From assembly GCF_905147365.1 (NCBI RefSeq), contig NC_056409.1, positions 18,109,001 through 18,173,000 on the forward strand: a DNA stretch of 64,000 nt. The letters run 5' to 3'. Below the pieces are notes generated by a model that had not been told where the DNA came from, made no database searches, and saw only the letters and a list, made by a program, of their open reading frames with translations. This DNA comes from Aricia agestis. Taxonomy: Eukaryota > Arthropoda > Insecta > Lepidoptera > Lycaenidae. Made by a program: the position numbers and the translations under genes. Numbering within the stretch: position 1 is the first letter of the stretch; the number at the start of each line of letters is the position of its first letter. Shown here piece by piece: positions 42,501-54,500 of the stretch.

Positions 42501-45500
42501 GCTTGATTTTTGCTTACTGGCCAACTCTTATTCTGATTGGTTACTATCTTTTCCTATATGTATCTTTGAGGTATTACACCATAGAATAATAAAGTGTAAG
42601 CAATGACAATGCCTCGTCATAGGAACTTACTTTTTATTTAACCTTTTTCTTATCTCAACCATAACCTCAGAATTAGTTTCTGGTTTTGTTGAAATTTCAG
42701 CACTAATTTCACGTCTTGTATCAGTCATGTTGTATTTACAGACACACTTTTACATAATTTTTCGCACTATTTTTCAAGTCCAACTGCAATTTTAAACACA
42801 TTAATTATCAAAAACTGCTAGCTCGCTTACAAAAACAACCACAAACAAAACAACGCGTGACAATGAATTGACACTTAAAACGTCAAGTCTTCAACCAATC
42901 AGAGAAGATGTTGTTGTGGGACGCTTAAACCGACCAATCAGTGATTTTTTTCGATAATAACTAACGATTCATTTCGCAATTTTACTAAGGCGACTCGCGT
43001 TTTCGCGAAAAACGACCTTTTGTCAGTAAGGTTGAAAAATGTAATCATCATTGTCTAATTATCCATGTTTTCGCGAAGTCCCTAGAATTATCGCGATAAT
43101 CCGATTTATCAAATCATCCTACGACATATATATTATGTATACTTACTGTTTGCTTTATCGAAGTTTGTGATTTACTAGATTCGTTAAAACTTATAGAATG
43201 ACATAAAAATAGGAAAATTTTCTTTAAAAACCTGACTGGTTTAATACGTAAGCAGATCTCCACCTCTTATTTTCAAAGTAATATATTTTCTCAAAATGAT
43301 GTAAATTTCAGTAACGTACTATAAAATGAACAAACACACTTATAATTTACGCTCGCATATACATTGCACTGAATTCTAATACCTGTATTGCAGCGTCCCC
43401 GGTAACAGCCATGACAGCGGGCGAGCGCGAGCCGGCGGCGCGCACGCTCGTCACGCACACATCCCGCAGAGCGCCCGTACTCGACACGTGCGTACCGCAA
43501 CACAACTCCCTGCATCATCGTACGTTACGATGTATTATAAGAGAAGGAAACTGGCATTCCAGGAACATCAAACATACTTACATATTATGCCGATAAAAAA
43601 TATTTTTTGGCAAATCCAGAAATAACATAATATATTGTGACATTAGGTGCCAAAATTTTAATAAATAATATAGGGATATGATACTGTAATGTAGTGAATA
43701 ATAATGTAATATGTTCTATTAACAGGCATTTATCTAAGCAAAGAGTTTCAGAAATAAAAATGGCCCACCCGAAATGATAATAATATCTTGATGGGCCGTT
43801 TGTCTTTAAGCAGAAGGTAAAACTATTACCACCTACTTGGAAGGTAATGGTGGAAAACAGGTGACCATTCTCAAGCCACTTTCAGGATAGGTTTCACCGG
43901 GCACAGTCAGCACATCTTGTTCCAATGAGAGCTGTGTACTGTTCAGTATTTGAGTCTGCACTGGTGCATTTGAATTTATTGATTCTCTGTAAGTGTCAAA
44001 TAATTTATAATCAACTCAAACAAAGCCTTATTTTTTTAATGAAAATTCTGTAAAGCACATTTTTAATACATATTACATACCTAACTAGCTGCTGTGCTTT
44101 AAGTATGACATCTTGGGACAACTTTTCACCGTAAACAGAAAGATTCAAGCATAGCCCTCTATCCGTCACACTAGATCCAATTTGACATACTACACTATTA
44201 GGAAGCACTTTTCTAATAGCTGCGTTGAGTAAATGTATTCCCGTATGATTTCTCATAATGCTCAACCTTCTAGAATTATCTATTTCCAACACGACTTCAC
44301 TTTTATTATCTACATATTGCGAGTCGGTCTTGCTTAGTTCAAAATGACCTTTGTGAAATACGAAGTTTCGAATTTTAAAAACACTATTTACTTTAAAATT
44401 GATGTTGCCACTGAATAAAATTTGGCCAGTGTCAGCTAGTTGGCCACCCTCTTCACAATAGAAGTTTGTGCTCTCTGTTACCACATAATAAGGTCTATCT
44501 ATGCTCGGCTCTGCAAAATCTAGCCACTCTATATCCTCATTTAGTAATGCGATAACTTTTGTTTTTAGTGGTTCGAAATAAATTTCGTTGTCCTTGTGTA
44601 TGTAATCATACTTGGGCTGATCATTAGTTTGTTTGATTCCCTTTTTGACTATATCTTCTATCACTTTATCAAACAAGACGCCTTTTGTGTTTGCTTGTTC
44701 TTTTAATGCAGTTTTGTGTCGTGATTTGTGATCCGCTAATAACTTCATAAAACCTCTCTTGTCTAATTCTAAATTATTTAATTTTGCTATTCGTTCAATA
44801 ATGTCCTCTTGAAAACCATGAGTGTCATACAACTTGAACACTAGTTCGCCAGGAATTTTGGAATCTGTTTTTGACATTGTCTGGAAGATAATAATTCTCT
44901 TTTCAATATAATCGATACATACAATATTTTTTTTGTTTTGAAGCATCATACAAGTTAACATTCTACTAAAATTCTAATTTAACATAATATGTAATTACAC
45001 ATAGAATAACTTGTTAACAAACCTCTTTAAACTCCTTATAGCCAAGTGCAAAGCCTGCCATTTCAACGTCACTCATACTCTCAACTTCAGGGTATCTTTT
45101 CGTAAGATCTTTCCATTTCTTTGCTAGATCAGATCTTAGTTTCGCATATCCCTCCATTTCTTGCTCGATGACTAGTTTAGCGTCTTTTTGTCGTGCAACT
45201 AGCTCGGGATATGTCTCTCCCAAGATGTCAGCCACGTGGTCATATAGGTGTATCAGAAGTTTGGGATTTTTGAACACATCTGATGATAATTTGAATGCTC
45301 TCCTCATTATTTGTTTCAAATTGAGACTGAAAAAAAAAATAAGAAGTAAACAACATTTCTCTTAAAACTGAGTTTGTTCAGCTCTTTGGCTTGAACTTTT
45401 TTGCAATCACCTAGTAGAAGGGAAGACACCATCAGCAAGACAGACACTGATCATCCTGGAGTGGTCTGCTAGTCGGCGGTAGGCCTGATCGACTGTCGCA

Positions 45501-47908
45501 TCTTGACTATAACTTCCACAGTATGGAGACATGTTCTTGCTATTCTGTCGAAAAAATTTACATGAATGTATCGTACTGCAGCTTAGAGCTTATGAAAATA
45601 ATAAACGAAAACAGAGCATCACCTGTTCAATAGATTTTATGATGGGCTTAAAGAGATCGGTGTCATAGTTGGATGGTACTTTCTGCAACAGCGTCGTCAG
45701 CCTCTCCAAGCCCAAGCCAGTGTCAATATGAACTTTACTGAGAGGTCTCACCGATCCACGGGCTTCTCTGAAATGTAATAATGTTAATAACTTTATTACC
45801 CACAGTAGTTCAGATATGCATTCTCAATACTGGGCTCTGGTCTCTACAGTAGGATACCTTTTATCTTGGAGCCAGTCTTAATATTATCACAAATAATTTT
45901 AAATGGAGTGTTCTTTAGAAACTAACCTAAGTCAGATCTTAACCTATTTATAAACAATGAAGGTAAAAAATATAAGACCAAAATACAGATATTATGTTTA
46001 AATGGTACCTGTTAAACTGTATAAAGACAATGTTCCATATTTCAGTCAAGCTGCCATCAGGGTTTATGTAATGTATCTCAGTGCAGGGACCACATGGGCC
46101 AGTGGCTCCCATCTCCCAGAAATTGTCACTTGCACTTAGACCTTTAATGTGACTGTCTGGGACTCTAGAATTAAGAAAAAGCTCAAAATTATTATGATTC
46201 TTATTATTATTATAATATCAATAAGCACACTAGCAGCTTATAAGCTGATGCGTGTGTAATGTGTATCATTATATCATACAATTTAAAGTTTGTCTAGTCT
46301 GTTCTTTAGAGAATTTACTGTAGGGGCCAATATTACATTATCAGGCAGCTTGTTCCACTCAGAAACTACTTTATTAGGTAAGAAGTGTTTTAGGGGATTG
46401 CTCTTATGTGGTGTTCTCCATAGCTTTAGTGGATGTCCCCAAAGATGATTATTTTCATTTAAGACGAACAAATTCTCAATTCCATCGACATTGTAGTAAC
46501 CAGTGTTTCTATAAGGCTGCCTCTCATCCTACATTCTTGGTACACCATGTTGAAAAAATCTTCCTATTTTACTGCTATTCAGTAAAAAACAAGTTGACTC
46601 TAATTTTTTATACTAGGTAAGCTTATTACTAAAGTACTCATCTTCTTGTAGATACCTATTATAATATTATGATGAGTTTAAATGGAATAAAAATCACCCA
46701 GTATTATTCTATGCCCACAATTATCACTACACACCCGATTTGTCTCCAAACATCTCTGCACTCCCTGTCTTCAGGAAGCCCAAGCACGGAATCTCCTCCA
46801 AAGTATGTCACCAAGAGCTCCTCAGGTTTCAGTCTGTAAGGACCTAGCAGTAACTCCCAAGCCATTTGACAGGCTTCTTTCTGAAATTATTTAAATGTTA
46901 TTAATAAAAAAATTAATTCACTTAGGCAACATTTTGTACCTTTATTATGGAGTATTATTAAATTTTTAAGAGTGATGAAGTGAGGAATTTAGTTCACACA
47001 ATCACTATCAATATAGTCTTTAAAATTAAAATCTTGTAATAGTTAGAATGATAATGTCAATAAACATACTTCATATAATATGTTTAACTGTGTGATGATT
47101 AAAAATTAAATTCTCTTTATGATATGACTTACCTTATAATAATCTCCAAAAGACCAGTTGCCGAGCATCTCAAAAAAGGTGTGGTGGTGACCATCTAATC
47201 CCACCAGATTTAAATCATTGTGCTTCCCCCCCACCCTCACACACTTTTGAGAGTTCACAGCGCGTGGGTATGGAGGATCTATCACACCCAGAAATATACT
47301 TTTGAACTGAAAAACAAATAAAAGAATTATTTAATTCTAGAAGAGAATTAATGAGTGAGAAAGAATTAATAGAGAATGAAAAATTAAATTATTTAATTTA
47401 AGTCTTAACAAATTGTATTAATTTGTCAAGACTATTTAGGAAATTGTAACATGGGGGCGAAATATTCAAAAGGTCTTAATTTTGTGTGATGTGGTATTAA
47501 GTGGATAGCCCCTAATAGAGATTTATGATGTAGACCATCATAAATATCTGCAATTATAATCAAACTGCATAGTTGAGATAGCTTGTATATTGAAGAAAAA
47601 TATTATGAGGAAGTATGCATTGAGTATGTGCTTGGAAGGAAGGAAGCATAAATAGACAGCATTTTCGAGGAAGTGAAGGGTGAAGCTAGACGTTATAATT
47701 ATTGAATTATTACCTGATTCATACCAGCGTTTACAAAAGGCACAGATGGATCATATAAAGGAACGACTGAACTGGATTTGACATATTTGTGGTTATGTTG
47801 TTGAACGAAATGATCAACAAAGGTGGTTCGTATGTGACTGCTAGAAGACAACAGACGTTTTGGAATATTTATTTTCATATTGCCGGTGAAGCCACGTAGC
47901 CGCAACAT
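35889..47908 (-). CDS. AARS2: Alanyl-tRNA synthetase, mitochondrial
   Basis: The enzyme charges mitochondrial tRNA-Ala. Exons in order: 47908-47714, 47306-47133, 46880-46735, 46164-46009, 45767-45623, 45544-45411, 45326-45023, 44880-44081, 43986-43837, 43509-43383, 39862-39648, 38744-38483, 38009-37890, 36005-35889. Phases match throughout, giving about 1014 aa (human about 985). The first ~28 residues (MLRLRGFTGNMKINIPKRLL, then Ser-rich) are basic with no acidic residue, fitting a mitochondrial presequence. The class II core follows: FVNAGMNQ, GGKHNDLNLVG, HHTFFEMLGNWSFGDYYK, EMGATGPCGPCTE, and motif 3 DTGLGLERL near residue 240. The editing domain has HTGIH near 630 and CCGTH near 740, the metal-binding pairs. 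A C-terminal linker and C-Ala-like region ends the protein. The acceptor of exon 12 (38744) is the least certain junction. Confidence 0.97.
36290..36555 (+). repeat. Interspersed repeat plus (TGTC)n microsatellite
   Basis: From 36290 to about 36425 is another copy of the 'ggagtcaaagcatttcc ... cgcatttataatat' family. It is followed by a (TCTG)n tract at about 36496-36551 within 'gacgtgtctgtctgtcggtc'. It lies in the last AARS2 intron. Confidence 0.65.
37241..37411. repeat. Hairpin with 'gtgtcgggggaccgc' arms
   Basis: 'aattgttgtcaaggtgtgtc' and the following 'gggggaccgc' are mirrored by 'gcggtcccccgacacac' and 'gtgacaacaatt' at 37381-37411. It is a palindromic element of about 170 bp in the last AARS2 intron. 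Confidence 0.7.
37463..37765. repeat. MITE, 'cataaagttaatatacc' family, copy 2
   Basis: It starts 'gcccataaagttaatatatc' and ends 'ggtataataactttatggt', with 'gatgtcactatcagtaacac' and 'gtcggcacttatcggcacgt' shared in inverse orientation with copy 1 at 33514-33800. Confidence 0.75.
37778..37883. repeat. Hairpin MITE touching the AARS2 exon 13 donor
   Basis: The arm 'taaggccttagtctcgaatt' then 'tagcgggc' is mirrored by 'gcccgcta' then 'atttcgaggctgaggcctaa'. The GC-rich centre is 'ggtggcggtggcgcggg'. The right arm ends about 6 bp from the GT donor at 37889-37888 (minus strand). Confidence 0.8.
38033..38219. mobile_element. hAT-like non-autonomous element with 8-bp target duplication
   Basis: The ends 'caatgtttcccaac' and 'gtttgggaaacactg' are near-perfect inverses. 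Both flanks carry 'atatagac' (38025-38032 and 38220-38227). The 187-bp element has no coding region and lies 24 bp upstream of the AARS2 exon 13 acceptor side. Confidence 0.9.
39018..39316. repeat. MITE nested inside another MITE
   Basis: Outer arms 'ggttaattcagaccgcaacg' and 'cgttgcggtctgaattaac' enclose an inner element with arms 'tgggttgcaccaac' and 'tggtgcaaccca' (about 39130-39272), which also has mirrored 'ttaactttaactataacc' stretches. A shorter relative of the outer element, with ends 'tcaattctgaccgcaacgct' and 'gcgtcagaattgac', lies at 39466-39610. Confidence 0.75.
39466..39610. repeat. MITE related to the outer element at 39018
   Basis: The ends 'tcaattctgaccgcaacg' and 'ctacgcgtcagaattgac' are inverted relatives, with 'gtgagacgtcatgcaaatct' shared with the 39018 element ('gtgagacgtcttgcaaatct'). 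Confidence 0.65.
39960..40095 (-). repeat. Interspersed repeat starting 'ctagctgtcccggtgaactt'
   Basis: The segment 'actagctgtcccggtgaact' ... 'aatccgttcagccgttttcg' is the inverse of 52390-52540 in SEL1L intron 6 ('gaacggctgcacggattggg' ... 'gttcaccgggacagctagtt'). The two copies define a dispersed family. Confidence 0.7.
42030..42430. repeat. Nested foldback palindrome
   Basis: Arms of about 170 bp are nearly identical inverses: 'aaaccgacttccaaggtaaa' ... 'ggctaaaactcaactgtttc' ... 'aattttgaagtcggtgcc' on the left; 'ggtaccgacttcaaaatgat' ... 'ttgagttttagccgaatacg' ... 'accttggaagtcggttt' on the right. The loop is about 40 bp. Confidence 0.9.
42631..42728 (-). CDS. Small exon-like frame inside a TIR element, unrecognised
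   Basis: An ATG-initiated minus-strand frame reads MTDTRREISAEISTKPETNS and then EVMVEIRKRLNKK, a charged, soluble-looking sequence of 32 codons. It runs directly into a consensus donor 'gtaagttcc' (without splicing it would stop one codon later). It is enclosed by the inner TIR pair of the 40111-43127 element, so it may be the first coding exon of a transposon gene or chance. No homology is recognised and no partner exon was found. Confidence 0.3.
46270..46560 (-). pseudogene. LINE reverse-transcriptase C-terminal fragment
   Basis: The frame ends with the pattern NKVVSEWNKLPDNVILAPTV and NSLKNRLDKL, the typical C-terminal tail of non-LTR retrotransposon polyproteins. The preceding part (LKLWRTPHKSNPLKHFLP) also fits; further upstream similarity (VDGIENLF) continues only with a frame change. 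It is a 5'-truncated insertion in AARS2 intron 3. Confidence 0.8.
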
Positions 47909-48525
47909 TTTGGTAAATATTCTTAACCGAGAACTTTTGTTGAATTTACATGGTCAAAACTTTTTAACAAAAAGTGATTTTATTCTTGTTTATAACTTGT
48001 TACATGGAAGGGTAGATTTTAACACTGCACAATTAATACAATTTTAATTGAATTATATTTAATTTATTTAATACCTCTAAATAAACATTATTTCTTCTTC
48101 TTTTTTATTAATTCTTTTGATTGAAAACAAAAGTTTACCGACAAATGTCAACTTGAAGTTTGTTTGCTTTTGACAAATACGTTTTTTAAATAAGGAATGC
48201 GTTAGAGCCAGAGACCAATGCCGCATCCACTTATAAAAGACAATGGTCATGGGTCACCTGTTGTCAACTGTCAACAGTCGATTGCCGAAAAACGTCACAA
48301 ATCGCAAGAAATGGAATTATTTTTGTGCTTGATTTTATAAATTTTAATTAAACATGCTCCACAAACATGTAATGAGCCGCTGAAGTACACGTGTATATTT
48401 ACTAGTGGTTATTCAGTGCTTGTGATTTTATTCGTATATAACTTTAAACAAACACCCTCAGAAGTCAAAATACCATTTAAACATAATTTTATTACAACTT
48501 GGACAAAAAACATAAATGTCCAAAA
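47909..48525. promoter_or_regulatory. Shared upstream region of AARS2 and SEL1L
   Basis: The two start codons diverge and are 617 bp apart, so both promoters should lie here. A TATAAAA sequence at 48232-48238 points toward SEL1L but is about 290 bp from its start codon; its use is uncertain. The rest is AT-rich, with no clear repeat. Confidence 0.6.
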
Positions 48526-51500
48526 ATGAATTTACTAAACATTTATGTTTTATGTTTTTGCTTTGTTCTGGCGGCTTCTGAGCTACTGGGTCCGGAGTCA
48601 AGGAGACGGCTCAGTAAGCAGAAAGAAGTCGATGACAAAGATGACGAAACTGTAGAAAACGAACGAGCTGTTGACGCCGAAGATGTAAAGAAAACTCTGG
48701 AAACTATTAATAATGATGTATATGCAGGATACAAGTTTCTAGATAACGTAGTTAAGAATCGCAGACAGCTAAAAGTTGAGGAACTGAATCCAAATGGTAA
48801 TTTTTAATAGAAGTGCATCAAAACATCCGAGTGTAACTCAAAAAAAATTCTACAGAAGTTGTTGTATTATCGTTTTTTATTTAAAAGGTTTAAAAAATGT
48901 AACTATTTCTTAAGAATGACTTATTTACAGAAGCGGTAATATCAGAAAAGGAACTTGAGGAGATGGAGCTAGCACTAAAATGGCTGCAGAGCAAAATAAA
49001 ACCAGAGAGTGCGTTGCTGCAACTAGAGGCTCGTCTCGAAAGTGAACCTGAGGTAACTGTTGTAATAGTTAAAGGTAACCTTTTAATTAATTTAACTCAT
49101 AAAATAATTTATTATTTACTTGTTATAGAAACTGGATGAAGACCCACAAGAGCTACTGAACAAATTACCAGAACTTCCTGAAGAAGAAACAGAGCTGTCT
49201 CCGGAATTAAAAGAAGGTAATAACAGATTTTTTTTTGCTATTGTAAATGCACATCTAAATCCTAAATAATATTTTAGTAATTATATATGTTAAAAGAAAG
49301 TAAAATATCTAATATAGTACAAATATCAATATCCTTCTGTTATTATAACAATAATTGGCTGTTACAGGACATAAAGATGTTCTGTAATGGTATTATTGTA
49401 ATATAATGTAAACTGTATTTGCAGCCAAAGAAATATATGATGATGCTGTGAAAAAATTAGAGAGGAGATCGCCAGACCTACTGGGCTCTATATTGCAAAT
49501 AAAGAGAGCTGCGGAATATGGATATGCACCTGCAAAAATCAAGCTGGCTTGGTCGTACCTCTTTGGAGAAGGTGTCGAACATGACATAATGAAGGCAAAG
49601 ATAACATTTGAGACGTTGGCGGAAGAAGGCAATGCTGATGCACATGCTGTGAGTTAAACTAGACACATCTTTTAAAAAACCAGCTGCTGAAAATGTCCAT
49701 ATATATACATATAAGACAAATAATTCTAATTTTATAGTGAAAATGAAATTTGTAGTATTTAGTATTCATACTGTGCTTAAAAGTTTAACTCCAAAAAAAT
49801 TTTTAATTTTTAATTTCAGGGCCTAGGATTTTTGTATGCAACTGGCATTGGTGTGCCGGTGTCACAAGGTCGTGCGCTGATACACTACATGATTGGTGCG
49901 CTGGGTGATAGCGACTTTGCTCAGATGGCTCTGGCTTACCGCTACTGGAGCGGGGCAACTCTCCCCTCATCCTGCCCCAAAGCTTTGGAGCTATACATGA
50001 AAGTGGCCTCTAAAGGTTGGTGACTTTTAGGTTCCAGAAATAAAAAATCTGTTTGTTTGTTCTAAAAGTTCTTTTTTAGTAAATTACTAGCTGTATGACC
50101 AAGCTTTGCTCGGTATTCGATAAAACACGAATAAAATGACATTTTCTAAAAATGATTCCTAGCTAGATCGATTTATCGCCCCCGAAACCCCATATATACT
50201 AAATTTCATGAAAATCGTTGGAGCCGATTCTGAGATTCCAATAGGGATGATGACAAGGTCAAAGATTAGCGAATTTTGTTAATAAAATGAAGAAATCACG
50301 GTAAAAAATAAGTGTTCCCAAAATTTCAGCTTGATAGCATTTGTATTTTTTTTGTTATGCGCCTTCAAAGTTGGATATTCAAGTCGAATTTTTTTTCAAT
50401 TAAATTTCTTAATATTTGTATACAATTCGATAACTTATGCAATTAAAAGCAACTTTTGTTATGAAACCACTTTCATAAACGCAATATTTAATATACCTGT
50501 CGAACAAAGTTGTCTCCCGATGCGTACAAACTACGAAAGACTGACGTCATACTTTCGTAGCACTTTGTATGGAGTGTTTCGGGCAGGTCTTTTTTACGAG
50601 ATATTTGAATTGTCATATCTTGGTGAATTTTTAAGCTATCAAAATCATTCTTTCAACGATGTTTCTATTTTTTAAGTGTCTTTCAATTACCGATAAGAAA
50701 AAAAATAGTCATCATGCCTATTACATATATGTTACGCTCAAAGACCGAAATCGCTCAATGAGCGAAAAAATGGCTCACAACGCGTTGTGGTCACAGTGAA
50801 ACAGCCACGACGCGAAATTCGCGTCGTGGCTCTAATGAAAACGGCCACGACGCGTTCTGGCAATCAGAAAAAGACCATAACTTGAAATTCGTGTCGTGGC
50901 TGATATGCTATTCGTTTTTCTTCTTGATTTGTTCTTGATTGATTAATCGTCCATAGGTATGGAAGATTATATTTGAATTACCACGCGTACTACAAAATAT
51001 TTTTTCTTTTACTAAATCACTGCATAACGTGTTTATCATTATTATTTATAAAAAATCCATCACCAGCGCCAGACATACAGACAGTAATAATATTAGCACG
51101 GATATTATGGAACTATGAATATTTTCAAATAATATGAAAAATACGTTATGCAGTGATTTAGTAAAAGAAATAATATATTGTAGCTTAGGTATGGAAGCTA
51201 ATATTTAAATTACCACGCGTACTACAATATATTATTTCTTTTACTAAATCACTGCATAACGTATTTTTCATATTATTATTACTGTCTATACAGACAGTAA
51301 TAATATTAGCACGGATATTATGGAACTATGAATATTTTCAAATAATATGAAAAATACGTTATGCAGTGATTTAGTAAAAGAAATAATATATTGTAGTACG
51401 CGTGGTAATTTAAATATTAGCTTCCATACCTAAGGACGATTAATCAATCAATAACAAATCAAGAAAAACGAATAGCATATCACGACACGAATTTCGCGTT

Positions 51501-54500
51501 ATGGTCTTTTTGTGATTGCCAGAACGCGTCGTGGCCGTTTTCATTAGAGCCACGACGCGAATTTCGCGTCGTGGCTGTTTCACTGTGACCACAACGCGTT
51601 GTGAGCCATTTTTTCGCTCATTGAGCGATTTCTGTCTTTAAGCGTAACATATATACAAGAATTGCTCGTATAAAGATATAAGATTATGCGGCTAAAGTCT
51701 CAGCTACTTTACATCCAGGCTTCCATTGACCCATCGATTACCAAGCGGCAGCCGGCTGCCGCGTAACAATTGAAAATCTATTCTGTCTGCGATAACCACG
51801 ATGGAGGTGTTAATACGTGTCATTCTTGCAGGCCTACATTTAACTTCGTCTATTCAATGACATTGGCGATTTACTATGGAATCACTTTAAAAAAAGAAGT
51901 GTATAATGAATTTTTTTTCAGTGGCGGGTTCGGTGACGCTGAGCGGTGGGCCGGCGATCCAGCGAACGCGGCTGGCGGACGAGGCGGAGTCGGGTGGCGC
52001 GCTGGACTCCGACCTCATAGAGTACTACCAGCTGCTCGCCGAGAAGGGCGACGTGCAGGCCCAGGTACAACTAGCACTAGCAGTCTTAAAATAATGCTGG
52101 TTTAAGGCACGCTATGCCGAGCTGCAGCGTGTTAGGGCTGCGGAAATAAATCTGCACAAATCGTATCAAAGTTTGCATGCAATTTGTACCAAAATATTTA
52201 TTTCTAAATAGGTTAATAAAGTTAACACTTTTAGAACGTCTACATGAGGCCTACCACCGGTTCGAGAACTAACACGGCGAGAAGAACCGGCGTAAGTAAC
52301 TCGCAAGGGGCCATATTTTACTAAAAAGATGGAAAATTACAATAGTAACTTAAACAATTTTACAAAAAGTATGTAAGAATGTGTCAATATCTATAATATA
52401 AAAATGAGTCGCTGAATGTGTTGCTAAGCGCAAAACTCGAGAACGGCTGCACGGATTGGGCTAATTTTAGTCGTAAAATATTCGTGTAGAAGTCCAGGGA
52501 AGGTTTTTAAGTGACACGAAGTTCACCGGGACAGCTAGTTTATTATAGAAGCAGCTTACAATCAGTCAGCTTATTTTTCCCAATGTGTGCTATCGCCTAT
52601 CATTGAGAACATCAGTTATAATATTATGCCCTAGCACACAAACGTTCTTTAACAACTTTTTTAAATTTATTAATTGAAAGATTTTGGACGTGTTCTGGGA
52701 TTTTATTGTATAAACGTATACATTGATCTTTGAAAGATTTACTCACTTTGCTAAGCCTGGTTATTGGTATATCTAGCTTGTGCTTATTCCTAGTGTTCCT
52801 GCAGTGAATGTCTGTTTTAGTTTTAAAATTATTTACATTTTTTCTCACATTTAACACATCAATATCAATCTAATTATAATTATCGCACTCTATGGCGGGC
52901 CGCAGCATTATTGCGAGAATCAACTTAGATAGTTATCTAAGTTTGTTTGTTTCTCTTGCTCAGTGTTTAAATATAAAAGAGCGAAACAGAAAAGCATAAA
53001 ACTTATGAAATAATCATCGCATATTCATGTTGATAGTAAACTTACTATCAACAAGAATATGCGATGATTATTTCATAAGTTATTATTTCATAAGAGTACT
53101 ATTCTGAGTACTTATACATTTACCCATAACAAGAACTATGTAATGTCCCTTCGCTGGACTTTCAATTGTTCCACACCAATTTTCATCAACATCGAATCGA
53201 ATCATGAGGTTTAAGCATAATATGAGGTAACATATTAACAAACTGAAAAATAGACAGACACTAAGCATTTATGATATTAGCATGGACTATTTGTTACAGG
53301 TGGGGCTAGGTCAGCTCCACTTCCAGGGCGGTCGCGGCGTCACGCTGGACATATCGAAGGCGCGACACTACTTCTCCCAGGCCGCCAAGACCGGCAACGC
53401 TGTCGCTAACGCCTTCCTCGGCAAGGCAAGTGCTTGCTTACCTCACCTTATCTTACCGGTCCCCTGATTCACGATGCGTAATTCGACTCGGATTCGGAAA
53501 CTTCATCGCGCGACATCCAATAAACGCTCGCCGTGCTAGGCCAATAATATCTATAATAATATCTATGGACGCTTCACACCACCTCAGTCTGGCTCCGTGG
53601 TAAGTACCTGAAGGACTTGTGTTACGGGTACCAGACAACAGAAATATATTTAATACTTTTATACTATACATACATTTAAGATTTTTATTATATTATACAT
53701 ATATTTAATACACATCCAAGACCCAATAACATTTAAAACTTTTTTTTTGTTCCGTCGGTGGGATTCGAACCCGCGACCCCCGGCTTGAGCTACCAACTCG
53801 CTCACCAACAGCCACAGAGGAATGACCGCATGGTAAAGTTTCTGAATCCGTGTCAAACGGGAATCGTTAATCGCCCTGCAGATTTATAAAGTGAATTTCA
53901 AATTACATATAAAATAATGTCTTCTATGTATGTAATATATCGGCTCATTAGTTATTGAGCTGGATTCGTTCAAGAGATAAGTGATGACTGATGAATATCT
54001 GTGCCTGGGTCAGATCTACCATATTGTTTTTTTGGCCTCATGCTCAGGTCCCGTGAATTTAAATCCCAGCTATTAAGTGAAAGTAAAAAATAGAAAATGA
54101 TATGAAAGGATCTTTAATTTTATGCTGGATTATTATTTATTTCGCTATCAATCAAACCCATTAATTCATTTCAATAGAACCAAAAACTTTTTACAATATT
54201 TAAGCTTTTGACATAATTAATTCTCAGATATATCTGGAGGGTGGAGATGGAATCAAGGCGGACAACGAGACGGCTCTACGCTACTTCCGGAAAGCGGCGG
54301 AACTCAACAACCCTGTTGGACAGAGCGGCCTGGGCATCATGTATCTGCAGGTATAGTAGCAACTTTTAGATCGCTTGGTATTCATATTTAATGGAAATGC
54401 TCAGTGTTCGATTTTTAAGTCACTCGATGAGACGAATAATAAGCTACTTAGTTTTTGGTAGCTCTATGCTCAGATAGCCCTATTCAGGGACCGTACCACG

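Larger units (their letters stand above)
40111..43127. mobile_element. 3.0-kb element with 79-bp terminal inverted repeats
   Basis: The left arm starts 'atgtcgtaggatgatttgat' (40111-40189) and the right arm ends with the inverse 'atcaaatcatcctacgacat' (43049-43127). Shared inner blocks include 'ttcgcgaaaacacggataat' and 'attatccatgttttcgcgaa'. The outer flanks are TA-rich, so a TA duplication is possible but unproven. Inside are a 400-bp palindrome (42030-42430) and a further TIR pair 'gcgaaaatgcgagttgcctt'/'aaggcgactcgcgttttcgc' (about 42448 and 42990) that encloses a small minus-strand frame. No known transposase is recognised. It fills most of AARS2 intron 10. Confidence 0.7.
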
